This document shows, piece by piece, positions 46,945-55,909 of a stretch of 64,000 nucleotides of DNA. Positions within the stretch are counted from its first letter, which is position 1, and each line of letters starts with the position of its first letter. Under the pieces are notes generated by a model. The model was not told the origin of the DNA. It saw only the letters and a list, made by a program, of their open reading frames with translations, and made no database searches. This DNA is from Pedobacter sp. KBW06 (GTDB lineage Bacteria; Bacteroidota; Bacteroidia; Sphingobacteriales; Sphingobacteriaceae), in assembly GCF_003852525.1 (NCBI RefSeq), contig NZ_QAJL01000001.1, forward strand, positions 1,811,268 to 1,875,267, read 5' to 3'. A program made the position numbers and the translations under genes.

Positions 46945-48090
46945 TTAATCTCCGTCATTGTCAGTATAAGTAATCGTGATGCTCATTGCGGAAGTCATGT
47001 CTACTTTAAGCATTTTTACTGATTTTTGCATTTCTGTATACACATCAATCATTTTCTGATTGTTGGTTTTCACTTCGTTGTTTAAGTTTTCAGAAAGCAG
47101 GGCCAGCTTTGTATTTGTGGATGCAAACTGGTTTAAAATTGCCTGAGAAAGCTGCAATCCAGTCTGACTGTCCTTCACGCCCAATGCATTCAGGTAAGTT
47201 TTAAAGGAGGGTCCTTCTGCAAATGTTTTCAGGCTTTTGCCATTGAAGAAATCTACAGAAGCCTGATGCGCCGCCTTAGCGAGCGTTAAGGAGATGTCTT
47301 TTTTATAAAGCGCTTCTACTTTATCCGCAGCCACTACACCGTTCATCATTGCTCCTGATGGAATTCCAAACTTCCCGGAACGGATATAACGTTCGTAATT
47401 CAACACATAGCCATTTACCAGTACTGCCAGGGAAGAGCTGACATCCACACCGGATTTGTTGATGAACTCATCGCGATAGCCACCGGAAACCCAGGGCGTA
47501 TATACTTTGGTAAAGATGGTGTTCATCTGCGCCGTAATTTTTTTCAGGTAAGCAATGCGTTTTGCCGCATCGGCAGCAGTCGTATACAAAGCGACGATGT
47601 CCGCATCTGTAGCTGCACTCCCATTGATCAGGTAATCCAGGGCAGGGAAACCTTGTTGTGCATAGGTACCTGGCAGATCAAAATTTGCCGTACCGGCTGC
47701 AATACCGGCATTGATGTTCGTCACATTCGTTGGATAAATATTAAAGAACGAACGGATCGTTTGTGCCTGAGCCGGTCCAACTTCAATAAATTCAATCTTT
47801 TGCCATTCTACATAAGCGTTCACCCATGCCGTTCTGAAATCGGTTAAAGAAGCGGTGCCCGGGGCCGCTGCGAAAGCGTCACTTTTAGTGACCATCAGGT
47901 CGAACTTTGTTTTAAAATTCACATAAGAAGGAATGATGATGTCGTCTGCAAGATAGGTCAGCAATGCCTTTCTGTCTATTCCTGGTTTCGGTTCCGGATC
48001 AGGTTCTGTACCTTTCTTTTTTGAGCAAGCATAAATGCTTAAGGCCATTAGGCAAAGTACCGCTGCCTGTTTGAATTTTGAAACTTTCAT
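46945..48090 (-). CDS. Imelysin-family lipoprotein (M75-like)
   Basis: This 381-residue protein has a lipoprotein signal (SIYACSKKKG) and an imelysin domain over most of its length. The conserved motif that in peptidase-like members is GxHxxE reads GFPALDYLING here, the form found in many non-peptidase imelysin-like proteins. In other bacteria imelysins work in iron uptake, as extracytoplasmic metal-binding partners. The frame reaches a TTG at 48156, but the ATG at 48090 gives the clean lipoprotein signal. It lies between DUF4856 (upstream) and HTTM (13 bp downstream). Confidence 0.88.
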   Translation of the reverse strand: MKVSKFKQAAVLCLMALSIYACSKKKGTEPDPEPKPGIDRKALLTYLADDIIIPSYVNFKTKFDLMVTKSDAFAAAPGTASLTDFRTAWVNAYVEWQKIEFIEVGPAQAQTIRSFFNIYPTNVTNINAGIAAGTANFDLPGTYAQQGFPALDYLINGSAATDADIVALYTTAADAAKRIAYLKKITAQMNTIFTKVYTPWVSGGYRDEFINKSGVDVSSSLAVLVNGYVLNYERYIRSGKFGIPSGAMMNGVVAADKVEALYKKDISLTLAKAAHQASVDFFNGKSLKTFAEGPSFKTYLNALGVKDSQTGLQLSQAILNQFASTNTKLALLSENLNNEVKTNNQKMIDVYTEMQKSVKMLKVDMTSAMSITITYTDNDGD

Positions 48091-48116
48091 GTATTTGTAT
48101 GAAAAATGTTTATAAC

Positions 48117-48162
48117 GATAAAATTGGGTTGCTCTTTCTTTTTTAAGAAACAGCAACCCAAT
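48117..48162 (-). terminator. Long hairpin between DUF4856 and imelysin genes
   Basis: An 18-bp stem with a single mismatch (48123-48140 with 48145-48162, TTTT loop) is followed on the minus strand by TTTTA. It begins 23 bp after the DUF4856 stop, so much of the transcript may end here. Confidence 0.75.
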
Positions 48163-48184
48163 CCTGAATTAGTTCTATCGGTGA

Positions 48185-49411
48185 TTACAATCCGAATTTG
48201 AGTCTGATTGCTGCATCCGCAGCGTTGATTTTATCATTGGTTAGATCCCAGTATCCACCTGATGAACCTACTAAAGCAGTAAGAATTCCATCAGAAAATG
48301 CTGCTGTTCCACCATTAATCGAAGCAAAGCGCAAAGAATAGATAAAGCCTAAGCCCTCTCCGATTGCATGTGCTCTGGTACCTTCATCCGTTCCTGTTTT
48401 CCATTTTCCCAAATAACCTAATGCTGCACCGGCAATTGCTTTTTCCATGGTATTTCTAATGATATCAGCTTGTTTTTTCAACTCCACTTTATCATTATTT
48501 ACGATTGCTGCACGACCTCTTAGAAATGCGCCATAAACTTTGGTGTAGTTATAGTTCGCATTACCTGTTGGCTTACCATATTCCCAGATGTATGAACCAA
48601 TAAATGACTCCGCTGTACCTCTTACCGCATCTGTAGAACCCGCAAGGTAAATTGGGTTAAGTGTTAATGAACCATAAGCCTCATCCCAGTTTTGCTCCAG
48701 TTTAGTGTAATTTTTGCCAGATACCAAAGTAGAATTATCAGCATCCAGACCTTTGTTTAACAAAACATTACCGATGTAATCAAGATCAAAAGCGCCGATT
48801 AATCCTTTTTGAATCAACTGGCCAGTTTCAAAACCTTTGGCATCCACAAGATACTTTGTAGGAGTTGCAGCAGCATTCAATACATAACCTGCAGTTCCTT
48901 TAGCGGCAGCAACATTTGCGGAAGCACTGATGGTAGCTAGTGAAGCAAAATCAGCTTCTACTTTAGCACGAACAACAGCAGCATCTGCATCTGCCCATGA
49001 AGAAGCAGTCACGTTACGCAACTGAACACCTGAGGCATTCAAAGCTGCAAAATCTGCAGGAGCAGGATTGGAAACTGCTGTAAATGGATTACCGGTATTG
49101 GCATACATGTTTTTCAAAACATTCCCGTCAACCAATTGAGTTTTCCATAAACCGGCGTAAGTATTGATGCCCTGGAATACCCTGTAACGAAAGTTACCTG
49201 TAGTCAAATCTATGGTTGATTTACCTGAAGCATCCACAAAAATCGTATTGGTTGCATCATATTTAGTACCGTCTACCAGTTTCGCATAGTCAATTGCCGG
49301 ACGTAATGCTGGTTTTTCTGTTTCCACCACCACTTTATCTTTTTTACATGAGGCCAGGCCCATTATTGCCAGAGCAATAAAAGCTGAATTCTTAAAGTAT
49401 TTGTTTTTCAT
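48185..49411 (-). CDS. DUF4856-family lipoprotein
   Basis: This 408-residue protein has a lipoprotein signal (GLASCKKDK) and a DUF4856 domain over the rest, seen in DYAKLVDGTKYDATNTIF, IGSYIWEYGKPTGN and GEGLGFIYSLRF. DUF4856 genes commonly sit beside imelysin and TonB receptor genes in Bacteroidota, which suggests a role in metal capture at the cell surface. It is the first gene of the minus-strand operon, divergent from the response regulator, and is followed by a strong hairpin, so it may be made in excess over the others. Confidence 0.87.
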   Translation of the reverse strand: MKNKYFKNSAFIALAIMGLASCKKDKVVVETEKPALRPAIDYAKLVDGTKYDATNTIFVDASGKSTIDLTTGNFRYRVFQGINTYAGLWKTQLVDGNVLKNMYANTGNPFTAVSNPAPADFAALNASGVQLRNVTASSWADADAAVVRAKVEADFASLATISASANVAAAKGTAGYVLNAAATPTKYLVDAKGFETGQLIQKGLIGAFDLDYIGNVLLNKGLDADNSTLVSGKNYTKLEQNWDEAYGSLTLNPIYLAGSTDAVRGTAESFIGSYIWEYGKPTGNANYNYTKVYGAFLRGRAAIVNNDKVELKKQADIIRNTMEKAIAGAALGYLGKWKTGTDEGTRAHAIGEGLGFIYSLRFASINGGTAAFSDGILTALVGSSGGYWDLTNDKINAADAAIRLKFGL

Positions 49412-49553
49412 ATTGAATAAGTATTAGAAATTTATTGCTATATTGTTTGTATTAAGTCTAAATAGTACTAAACTTGCTGCAAATATTAAAGGCAATTCTA
49501 AAGAATTTCTAAAGACCCTTAAAAAACCGAATTTATATGTTAGTACCCAGCCT

Positions 49554-50228
49554 ATGAAGGTCCTGTTTGTAGAAGATGAGCCCGTCTTATTAGAAGAAAT
49601 GGAAACTTATTTCAGCTCTCTGGATTGTATCTGTGAACAAGCCTGTACTTTCAGACAGGCAGAGCAGAAACTAAGAGATTACATGTATGATGTTGTGGTA
49701 CTGGACATCACCCTCCCGGATGGATCAGGCATTGATTTGATTACTGACATCAGAAAAAGCCATATAGAGACAGGCATATTGATTCTTTCCGCGAAAGATT
49801 CCTTACAGGATAAACTTAAAGGATTAAATCTCGGTGCCGATGATTACCTGACCAAACCTTTTTATCTCGAAGAGCTGAATGCAAGGGTGAATGCCATTTA
49901 CCGGAGAAAGACTTTAAAAGGAGAAGAACAGATCACCTTTGATCAATTCACCATGGAACCTTTGTCAAAATCTCTTTTTTTCGACAGCAAGGAAGTTTGT
50001 CTTACCCGAAAGGAATACGACATGCTGATTTATTTCGTGTTGAATAAAAACCGGGTCGTGAGCAAAGCCTCCATCGTAGAGCATCTTTGGGGTGATCATT
50101 TTGACCAGAATGACAATTTCGACACGGTATATGTTCACCTCATGAATTTAAGAAAAAAGCTGAGCAGCACTTCGGGCAAGGACTATATCAAAACAGTTTA
50201 CGGCATGGGCTATAAGTTTACTTTCTAA
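49554..50228 (+). CDS. OmpR-family response regulator
   Basis: This 224-residue protein has a receiver domain (1-120) with phospho-acceptor Asp51 (VVVLDITLPDGSG) and a C-terminal winged helix (about 125-224, with LTRKEYDMLIYF and TVYGMGYKFTF). The frame extends upstream, but MKVLFVEDEPVL is the normal receiver start, so ATG at 49554 was chosen. It partners with the histidine kinase, whose ATG overlaps its stop by one base. The divergent metal-uptake operon and the receptor gene downstream are the likely targets. Confidence 0.94.
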   Translation: MKVLFVEDEPVLLEEMETYFSSLDCICEQACTFRQAEQKLRDYMYDVVVLDITLPDGSGIDLITDIRKSHIETGILILSAKDSLQDKLKGLNLGADDYLTKPFYLEELNARVNAIYRRKTLKGEEQITFDQFTMEPLSKSLFFDSKEVCLTRKEYDMLIYFVLNKNRVVSKASIVEHLWGDHFDQNDNFDTVYVHLMNLRKKLSSTSGKDYIKTVYGMGYKFTF

Positions 50229-51466
50229 TGCGTTTACTCTCTAAACTCAGTTACTATTATTTTTGGCTCAGCGTATTTGTACTGGGAATCACCGGTGTCA
50301 TGCTTTTTCTTTTTCTCCGGCATGAAGTTTCAAAAGAGATTGAAGAACAGCTGGAATTGCAGACCGATATGGTTGCCGAAGAAATCAGAATGGGCAGGAA
50401 TGTAAACTTCCCCCTGGTTCAAATCACGGCCGGAGATGTACAGCTGATGAAATTACCCAAAGTATTCAAAGACACGCTTCTGTACGACCGCCTCCAAAAG
50501 GAGTCTGAGGGTTACTATTATTTTGCGGAAAGCAAAAAGATCAACAGTGGGTACTACCGGATCAAAGTGATGACCACTTATATCGGCTGGAATAATTACT
50601 CAAGAACCATCATTTACATTTTCATCTGCATTGCGGTGATGCTGATCATACTGGGCACGCTGGTCAACTATTTCATCAGCAGCAGAATCTGGAAACCTTT
50701 TCTCATCAACTTAAAACGCATGAAAGGCTATTCGGTGAGCTCAAGAGAAGAATTAGAGCTCGCGCGTACGGATGTGAAAGAATTCCAGGAAATGAATTTT
50801 GTACTCGCCGATCTGGCCGCCCGGGGCAGAAGAGAATACAATGCACTGAAAGAATTTACCGAAAATGCCTCTCATGAAATCCAGACACCACTCAGCATTT
50901 TAAGAACGAGACTGGAAAGTATCAGTCAGCTTCCTGTAAATGATGACCTCGCCAGGTTGCTCAACGATGCCAAACAAGCGGTACTCCGTCTGAATAAGGT
51001 CAATAAAGGTCTGTTATTGCTGGCCAAACTCGAAAATGATGCTTTCACAGATAAGCAGTCGATCTTGATGGATGAAGTGTTGAGACGAAATTTCGAACTG
51101 ATGGAAGACCTCTTTCAAACAAAAGCCTTAAAGGTCACACAGGCCATTCAGCAAAAGGAAGTTTTTGTCAGCTCCTCGCTGATGGAGATCCTCATTTCCA
51201 ATTTATTGTCAAATGCCCTTTCCTACTGCCCCGCGCAGGGTACTGTATCCATCAGCCTGAATCCCGAATCACTGGAGATCGGAAATGACGGGCCGCCCCT
51301 AACCTTCGAAGAATCTAAATTGTTCACCCGTTTTGGAAAAGGTGCTCCCGGCCTCAGTGGAAACGGGCTTGGACTTTCCATTGTCAAACAGATCTGTATC
51401 TCCTACCAGTGGACTATTGCCTATCGCTATGCGGAAAACCGGCATTTTTTCAAAATCTCATTTTAG
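50228..51466 (+). CDS. Sensor histidine kinase
   Basis: This 412-residue kinase has two membrane helices (about 10-30 and 127-149) flanking a periplasmic sensor domain of roughly 95 residues, then a HisKA domain with His216 (ENASHEIQTPLSIL) and an HATPase domain (about 300-412, N-box ISNLLSNALSYC and GNGLGLSIVKQI). Its start codon overlaps the regulator stop (TAATG), so translation is coupled. The sensor domain is short and could detect metal in the periplasm; this is inferred from the neighbours. Confidence 0.94.
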   Translation: MRLLSKLSYYYFWLSVFVLGITGVMLFLFLRHEVSKEIEEQLELQTDMVAEEIRMGRNVNFPLVQITAGDVQLMKLPKVFKDTLLYDRLQKESEGYYYFAESKKINSGYYRIKVMTTYIGWNNYSRTIIYIFICIAVMLIILGTLVNYFISSRIWKPFLINLKRMKGYSVSSREELELARTDVKEFQEMNFVLADLAARGRREYNALKEFTENASHEIQTPLSILRTRLESISQLPVNDDLARLLNDAKQAVLRLNKVNKGLLLLAKLENDAFTDKQSILMDEVLRRNFELMEDLFQTKALKVTQAIQQKEVFVSSSLMEILISNLLSNALSYCPAQGTVSISLNPESLEIGNDGPPLTFEESKLFTRFGKGAPGLSGNGLGLSIVKQICISYQWTIAYRYAENRHFFKISF

Positions 51467-51490
51467 GTTACCTAATTCCAGCCTAATTTG

Positions 51491-51498
51491 TAAGTTTG
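51491..51498 (+). promoter_or_regulatory. Promoter -7 element of second TonB receptor
   Basis: TAAGTTTG is an exact TAnnTTTG match 22 bp before the ATG at 51521, so the receptor can be expressed apart from the kinase genes. Confidence 0.5.
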
Positions 51499-51520
51499 CA
51501 ATTTAAAATAATTCTAAATA

Positions 51521-53848
51521 ATGAAGATACTTTTACTTTCTCTGGCCGCTTTTGTGGTCAGTTTACCTGCCCTTGCCCAAAAAACAGTGCTCGTTGGAAA
51601 AATCAAGGATGAACAGAACCAGGCCATTCCATTTTCAACCCTCAGCATTCCAGCTTTGAAAAAAGGCCTGACGAGCAATCAGAGTGGAACCTACTCCATC
51701 CTTCTTCCTACAGGAACTTATGCCATTAAAGCTTCAGCAGTGGGCTACAAATCAAAACTGCAAAACATTAGCCTTTCTGCTGCGGATACCGTTCATCTGG
51801 ATTTCATTCTGGACCAGGATGCGAAATTGCAGGAAGTGATCATTTCTGCCAGCAGAAAACAGGAAACCCTGGACGAAGTTCCCTCTTCTATCAATATTAT
51901 CGGCACTAAAGACCTTGCCATTCAAAAGACCATCAATAATAACCTCAGTGAAATACTTGCCAATACAGTCCCGGGGCTTGGATTTAATACCAACCGGACC
52001 AGCAATCTTGGTCAGACCATGCGTGGGCGGGGCATCCTCATCATGATCGATGGTGTTCCCCAGTCGACCCCTTTACGCAACGGGGCCCGCGACATCCGTA
52101 CCATAGATCCCGCAGCAATTGAAAGAGTAGAAGTCATCAAAGGAGCCACTGCAATTTATGGTAACGGAGCAGACGGCGGTCTGATCAATTACATCACAAA
52201 AAAGCCGGCATCAGATAAAACCATCAGCGGACAAACATCTATCGGAAGCAGCAATTTTCTGGTTGCTCCAAAACATACTTTTGGCGGTCAGGCAGGTCAG
52301 TTGCTGAGCGGAACAGTCAATAACCTGGATTATGTGGTTTCCGGACGTTATGAGCAAACCGGGCTCTCCAGAGATGCCAATGGCGATGTCCTTTCTCCAG
52401 AGTACGGATTAAACGATCTGCGGATGTGGAATGCCTTCGCCAAAGTTGGATACAACATCAACACAAACAACCGCATAGAACTGATGTACAACTACTTCAG
52501 CAGTAAACAAAACACAAATTATATTGCCAAAGCAGGGAAGTATGGCAATCCGGATTCCGCAACGACAGGAATTTTGGGCAGTCGTCCCGGTGAAGCTGAA
52601 GGCACGCCATACAATCACAATGTGAACCTTCATTACAGCAGTCAGCGGATCATTGGCGGCACCGATCTCGATGTGAATTTATATTTACAGGACTTCTATA
52701 CCTTGCTTTCTTCCAGCAACTTTTTTGAAGGCAACGGACAACCGGGAAACCTGAGCAAAAAGAAAGGTTTACGCATCAATTTAAACAGTCCGTTTTTAAT
52801 TTCCGACAACTGGAACGGCAATTTTGTCTACGGTCTGGATGTACTTTCCGACAAGACCTCTACGGTCCTTACCGATGGCCGGGTTTCTGTTCCGGAGATG
52901 AACATGAGGAACCTCGCGCCTTATCTTCAGCTAAAGTCTGTTTTCCTGCAAAATCTGATTTTCAAGGCAGGTGCACGTTTTGAGAACATCAATATCGATG
53001 TGCCTACCTACAGTACTCTGGCTACCAGAAATTACAATACAGGAGGTTATTCCGGTGGAGGAATCGTGGTCAAAGGAGGTGCACTCAATTACAATGCTTT
53101 TGTATTTAATGCTGGCCTAAGGTATAATAAACTCTCTTATTTCAAACCTTTCATCAGCTTTTCACAAAGTTTCAGCATCGGTGACCTGGGGCTCGTTCTA
53201 CGCTCAGCTACAGAAAACACCCTGGCAGACATTACGACTAAAGCAGTTACTGCAAACAATTATGAAGCAGGTTTCAGCAGCACCTTTGGCAAGCTGAATA
53301 TTGAAGGAGCGGCATATATCAGTACTTCCAAACTCGGTGCTTCTTATGTATTTGTAAATGGTAAAGCACAGATTGCAAGGTCTCCGGAAAGGATTTATGG
53401 TCTTGAACTGGCAGCAGATTATGCCTTACTGGACGAGCTGACTATTGGCGCTTCTTATTCCTATACTGAAGGAAAAAGAAAGATCAATGATAAAGAGGTT
53501 TACCTGGGTGGTGACCGTATCGGCCCTCCCAAAACTACCGCTTATGTTTCCTACAGCCCTTTATCCAATTGGCTGCTCCGCGTACAAATGCTGACTGCAG
53601 GGAACCGCAAACGCTTTGATCCCGTAAATGGCAAATACAGCTATGGTACCGGACCGATGAATACCTTTACGACCTTTAGCTTTTTCAGTAATTACAGCTT
53701 CGATAAAAGCAGCAGCATTCAGCTCGGTGTAGAGAATATTTTGAATAAGGATTACTTCACGATTCCATCGCAATGGATGTCCGACAGCCTGAGTTATGTA
53801 AAAGGCAATGGTGCCAGGCTGACCTTAAACTACCTTTATAAATTTTAA
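51521..53848 (+). CDS. TonB-dependent receptor, siderophore type
   Basis: This 775-residue receptor has a signal peptide (ending LPALAQ, residue 19), a carboxypeptidase-regulatory-like domain (about 20-105), a plug (about 115-230, with MRGRGILIMIDGVPQSTP and GATAIYGNGADGGLINYI) and a full barrel ending in aromatic Phe. The plug has the form found in ferric-siderophore receptors. It lies just after the two-component system and is divergent, across it, from the imelysin operon. It is followed by a hairpin. Confidence 0.92.
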   Translation: MKILLLSLAAFVVSLPALAQKTVLVGKIKDEQNQAIPFSTLSIPALKKGLTSNQSGTYSILLPTGTYAIKASAVGYKSKLQNISLSAADTVHLDFILDQDAKLQEVIISASRKQETLDEVPSSINIIGTKDLAIQKTINNNLSEILANTVPGLGFNTNRTSNLGQTMRGRGILIMIDGVPQSTPLRNGARDIRTIDPAAIERVEVIKGATAIYGNGADGGLINYITKKPASDKTISGQTSIGSSNFLVAPKHTFGGQAGQLLSGTVNNLDYVVSGRYEQTGLSRDANGDVLSPEYGLNDLRMWNAFAKVGYNINTNNRIELMYNYFSSKQNTNYIAKAGKYGNPDSATTGILGSRPGEAEGTPYNHNVNLHYSSQRIIGGTDLDVNLYLQDFYTLLSSSNFFEGNGQPGNLSKKKGLRINLNSPFLISDNWNGNFVYGLDVLSDKTSTVLTDGRVSVPEMNMRNLAPYLQLKSVFLQNLIFKAGARFENINIDVPTYSTLATRNYNTGGYSGGGIVVKGGALNYNAFVFNAGLRYNKLSYFKPFISFSQSFSIGDLGLVLRSATENTLADITTKAVTANNYEAGFSSTFGKLNIEGAAYISTSKLGASYVFVNGKAQIARSPERIYGLELAADYALLDELTIGASYSYTEGKRKINDKEVYLGGDRIGPPKTTAYVSYSPLSNWLLRVQMLTAGNRKRFDPVNGKYSYGTGPMNTFTTFSFFSNYSFDKSSSIQLGVENILNKDYFTIPSQWMSDSLSYVKGNGARLTLNYLYKF

Positions 53849-53858
53849 CCAGCTCCTC

Positions 53859-53893
53859 AAACAGCGTTGTATTTTATAATTACAACGCTGTTT
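53859..53893 (+). terminator. Terminator after TonB receptor
   Basis: A perfect 13-bp stem (AAACAGCGTTGTA with TACAACGCTGTTT) with a 9-nt loop starts 11 bp after the stop. Confidence 0.7.
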
Positions 53894-53964
53894 GATTGCT
53901 AAAATCGCCATACCTCAGGTGTAAATCGTAGATTGCCGGACCATATACCGGAAAAAGAAATCCT

Positions 53965-54540
53965 ATGATCATCACCTTAATGCGCATCGTTTTATTCTGC
54001 CTGATCCCTGCCGGCATCTTCCTGCTGATCAAAACCATCCGCATGCTGAAAAAGACCTTCAATGGCAAAGTGATGGCAGAAATCCCCTTTACGCAGAAAG
54101 AAACTACTTTTCACCTGCCTGAAAAAGGCATCTATGCCATCTGGCAAAAAGGTCAGCTGTTCCGAAAAACACCTGTTGACAAGTTTGAAATACAGCTTAG
54201 CCGGGAAAGCGACGGAGAAGGGGTTGTACTGAATACTTCTCTTTTACGGCCCAATATGAATGGGTTTGAAACCGGCAGAATGGAAATGAAAAGATTTTAC
54301 GCGGAGCGCGGGGATTACAAACTCCTCTTCAGGGAAAGTTCAGAAAGTTCATCATTTGAACAGGTCTTCTCCGAGCTGTTTCCCGGAAAAATGGTAGACT
54401 ACGACAAATATTTTATCCAGGTCAGGGAAAGTGGTCCTGCCTACCAGATGTTTCTGGCCATCCCCATGTTCCTCCTTTCCGGATTTCTGATCATCGGAGG
54501 TTTTGTCTGCGGGTTATTACTTCCGCAAATGATGGCTTAA
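53965..54540 (+). CDS. Membrane hypothetical protein, 191 aa
   Basis: This protein has an N-terminal membrane helix (about 5-25), a strand-rich soluble middle (about 35-150), and a C-terminal membrane helix (about 163-185). I do not recognise a family. The middle could lie on the outer face of the inner membrane. Its stop overlaps the converging DMT transporter stop by four bases. Confidence 0.65.
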   Translation: MIITLMRIVLFCLIPAGIFLLIKTIRMLKKTFNGKVMAEIPFTQKETTFHLPEKGIYAIWQKGQLFRKTPVDKFEIQLSRESDGEGVVLNTSLLRPNMNGFETGRMEMKRFYAERGDYKLLFRESSESSSFEQVFSELFPGKMVDYDKYFIQVRESGPAYQMFLAIPMFLLSGFLIIGGFVCGLLLPQMMA

Positions 54541-55433
54541 TTCCGGAGCTTTAGCCTTTTATAGAAATACTCAGAAAGTACAATTAATGACACCGCAATC
54601 AGGATCAGCAAAATCCCCAGGATCAGGCTTCCGGTGATCACCTCCTTAAAAGCAAGGACACCTACTGCTACCGCAACTACAGGCTCTAATGCACCTAGTA
54701 TCGCCGTTGCTGTAGAACCCACATATTGTACCGCAAAAACCATTGCCACACAGGACAACGCAGTTGCCAGCAGGGAGAGCAAAGTTAAGTCAATGACTGC
54801 TGTAGTGTCCGGTAATGGTGCCAGTCCTCCGGTAACCTGTGCTTTAAGCAGGAAATAAACCGAGCTTAATCCCATCACATAAAAGGTCAGCTTATAGCCC
54901 GACATCTGTTGGACTTTTGATTTATTCACCACCACAATGTAAACGGCATAACTTAGTGCCGATAGCAAAATGGTGCCAATCCCCAATGGGTTCAGACTGA
55001 TTCCGTTATTGCCTTTATATAAAAGTGAAATCCCTGAAAAAGCAATCAGAATGGCAGCCATAGTTACCATACTGATCTTTTCTTTGAAAAAGACCGCCAT
55101 GAGCAGGGCAACAAAGACCGGATAGAGAAACAGGATCGTGGAGGCTGTGCCCACCCCTAAGTAATCATAACTGATGAATAAATACTGTGCCGACAGGGCA
55201 TACAATACACCAAGAACAGTCAGCAGGATCAGTTCTTTTTTCGCGACTGCAAATGATTCTTTTTTAAAAATCATCCAAAGCGCCAGAAATAAGGATGCGC
55301 AGGCAAATCGATAGCATAAAACCGAATCATGTGAGAGCCCCTTTTGTGCCAGTGGTAAAGCAAATAAAGGGATGAGGCCAAATGTGGCAGAGGAAATACA
55401 TGCCCAGAAATAGCCTTTTATTTTAGTGTTCAT
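54537..55433 (-). CDS. EamA/DMT-family transporter
   Basis: This 298-residue protein has ten membrane helices in two EamA repeats (about 1-140 and 148-290), with GALEPVVAVAVGVLAFKEVI typical of the second repeat. DMT proteins export metabolites such as amino acids; the substrate is unknown. It starts 24 bp downstream of the PpnP gene on the same strand. Confidence 0.88.
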   Translation of the reverse strand: MNTKIKGYFWACISSATFGLIPLFALPLAQKGLSHDSVLCYRFACASLFLALWMIFKKESFAVAKKELILLTVLGVLYALSAQYLFISYDYLGVGTASTILFLYPVFVALLMAVFFKEKISMVTMAAILIAFSGISLLYKGNNGISLNPLGIGTILLSALSYAVYIVVVNKSKVQQMSGYKLTFYVMGLSSVYFLLKAQVTGGLAPLPDTTAVIDLTLLSLLATALSCVAMVFAVQYVGSTATAILGALEPVVAVAVGVLAFKEVITGSLILGILLILIAVSLIVLSEYFYKRLKLRN

Positions 55434-55457
55434 TCAGAAAATGATTAACGTATTGAA

Positions 55458-55751
55458 TTATTCGTAATAGCAGATATAAGCAACATCTGCATCGCAGGTA
55501 ACGTCAAAGGAAACACCAGCTGCCACATCGAATGCCTCTTGTGCAGCATATCTGACCCAATCCTGATTTGGCAACCTCACATCCAGGGTCCCTGAAATGA
55601 CGATCATTTTTTCTGCTGAGGAGGTAGAAAAGGTATAGGTACCGCTTTTCATTACGCCGACAGTTGCCTTTCCTTTTTCTGTTGCCAGTCCGAGGCTTTG
55701 TACTTTTCCTTCAAAATAAACATTGTGTGTTACCAGGTTGTTATTGTCCAT
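55458..55751 (-). CDS. ppnP: Pyrimidine/purine nucleoside phosphorylase (PpnP family)
   Basis: This 97-residue cupin protein matches the PpnP (YaiE, DUF1255) family: VTHNVYFEGKVQSLG at the start, the GTYTFSTSSAEKMIVISG core and EAFDVAAGVSFDVTCD. The family splits nucleosides with phosphate to base and ribose 1-phosphate. It lies 24 bp upstream of the DMT transporter and may form an operon with it. Confidence 0.88.
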   Translation of the reverse strand: MDNNNLVTHNVYFEGKVQSLGLATEKGKATVGVMKSGTYTFSTSSAEKMIVISGTLDVRLPNQDWVRYAAQEAFDVAAGVSFDVTCDADVAYICYYE

Positions 55752-55909
55752 GATTTTGTATTTATTGATGCTGATCGTTGCGGTTAAAATCCGGACGAAA
55801 ATACCTCAAAAAAACGTATTCCTTCTTACAAATTGTGCAGGTTTTTAAATAAGACCACAGCTTCATAATGCCATACCTCAGAACCACGCAAAAAACCTGA
55901 TCGAAAGGC

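Noticed and set aside
46945..48090. Imelysin as an active M75 peptidase
   Set aside because: The GxHxxE motif is replaced by GFPALDYL, so peptidase activity is unlikely.
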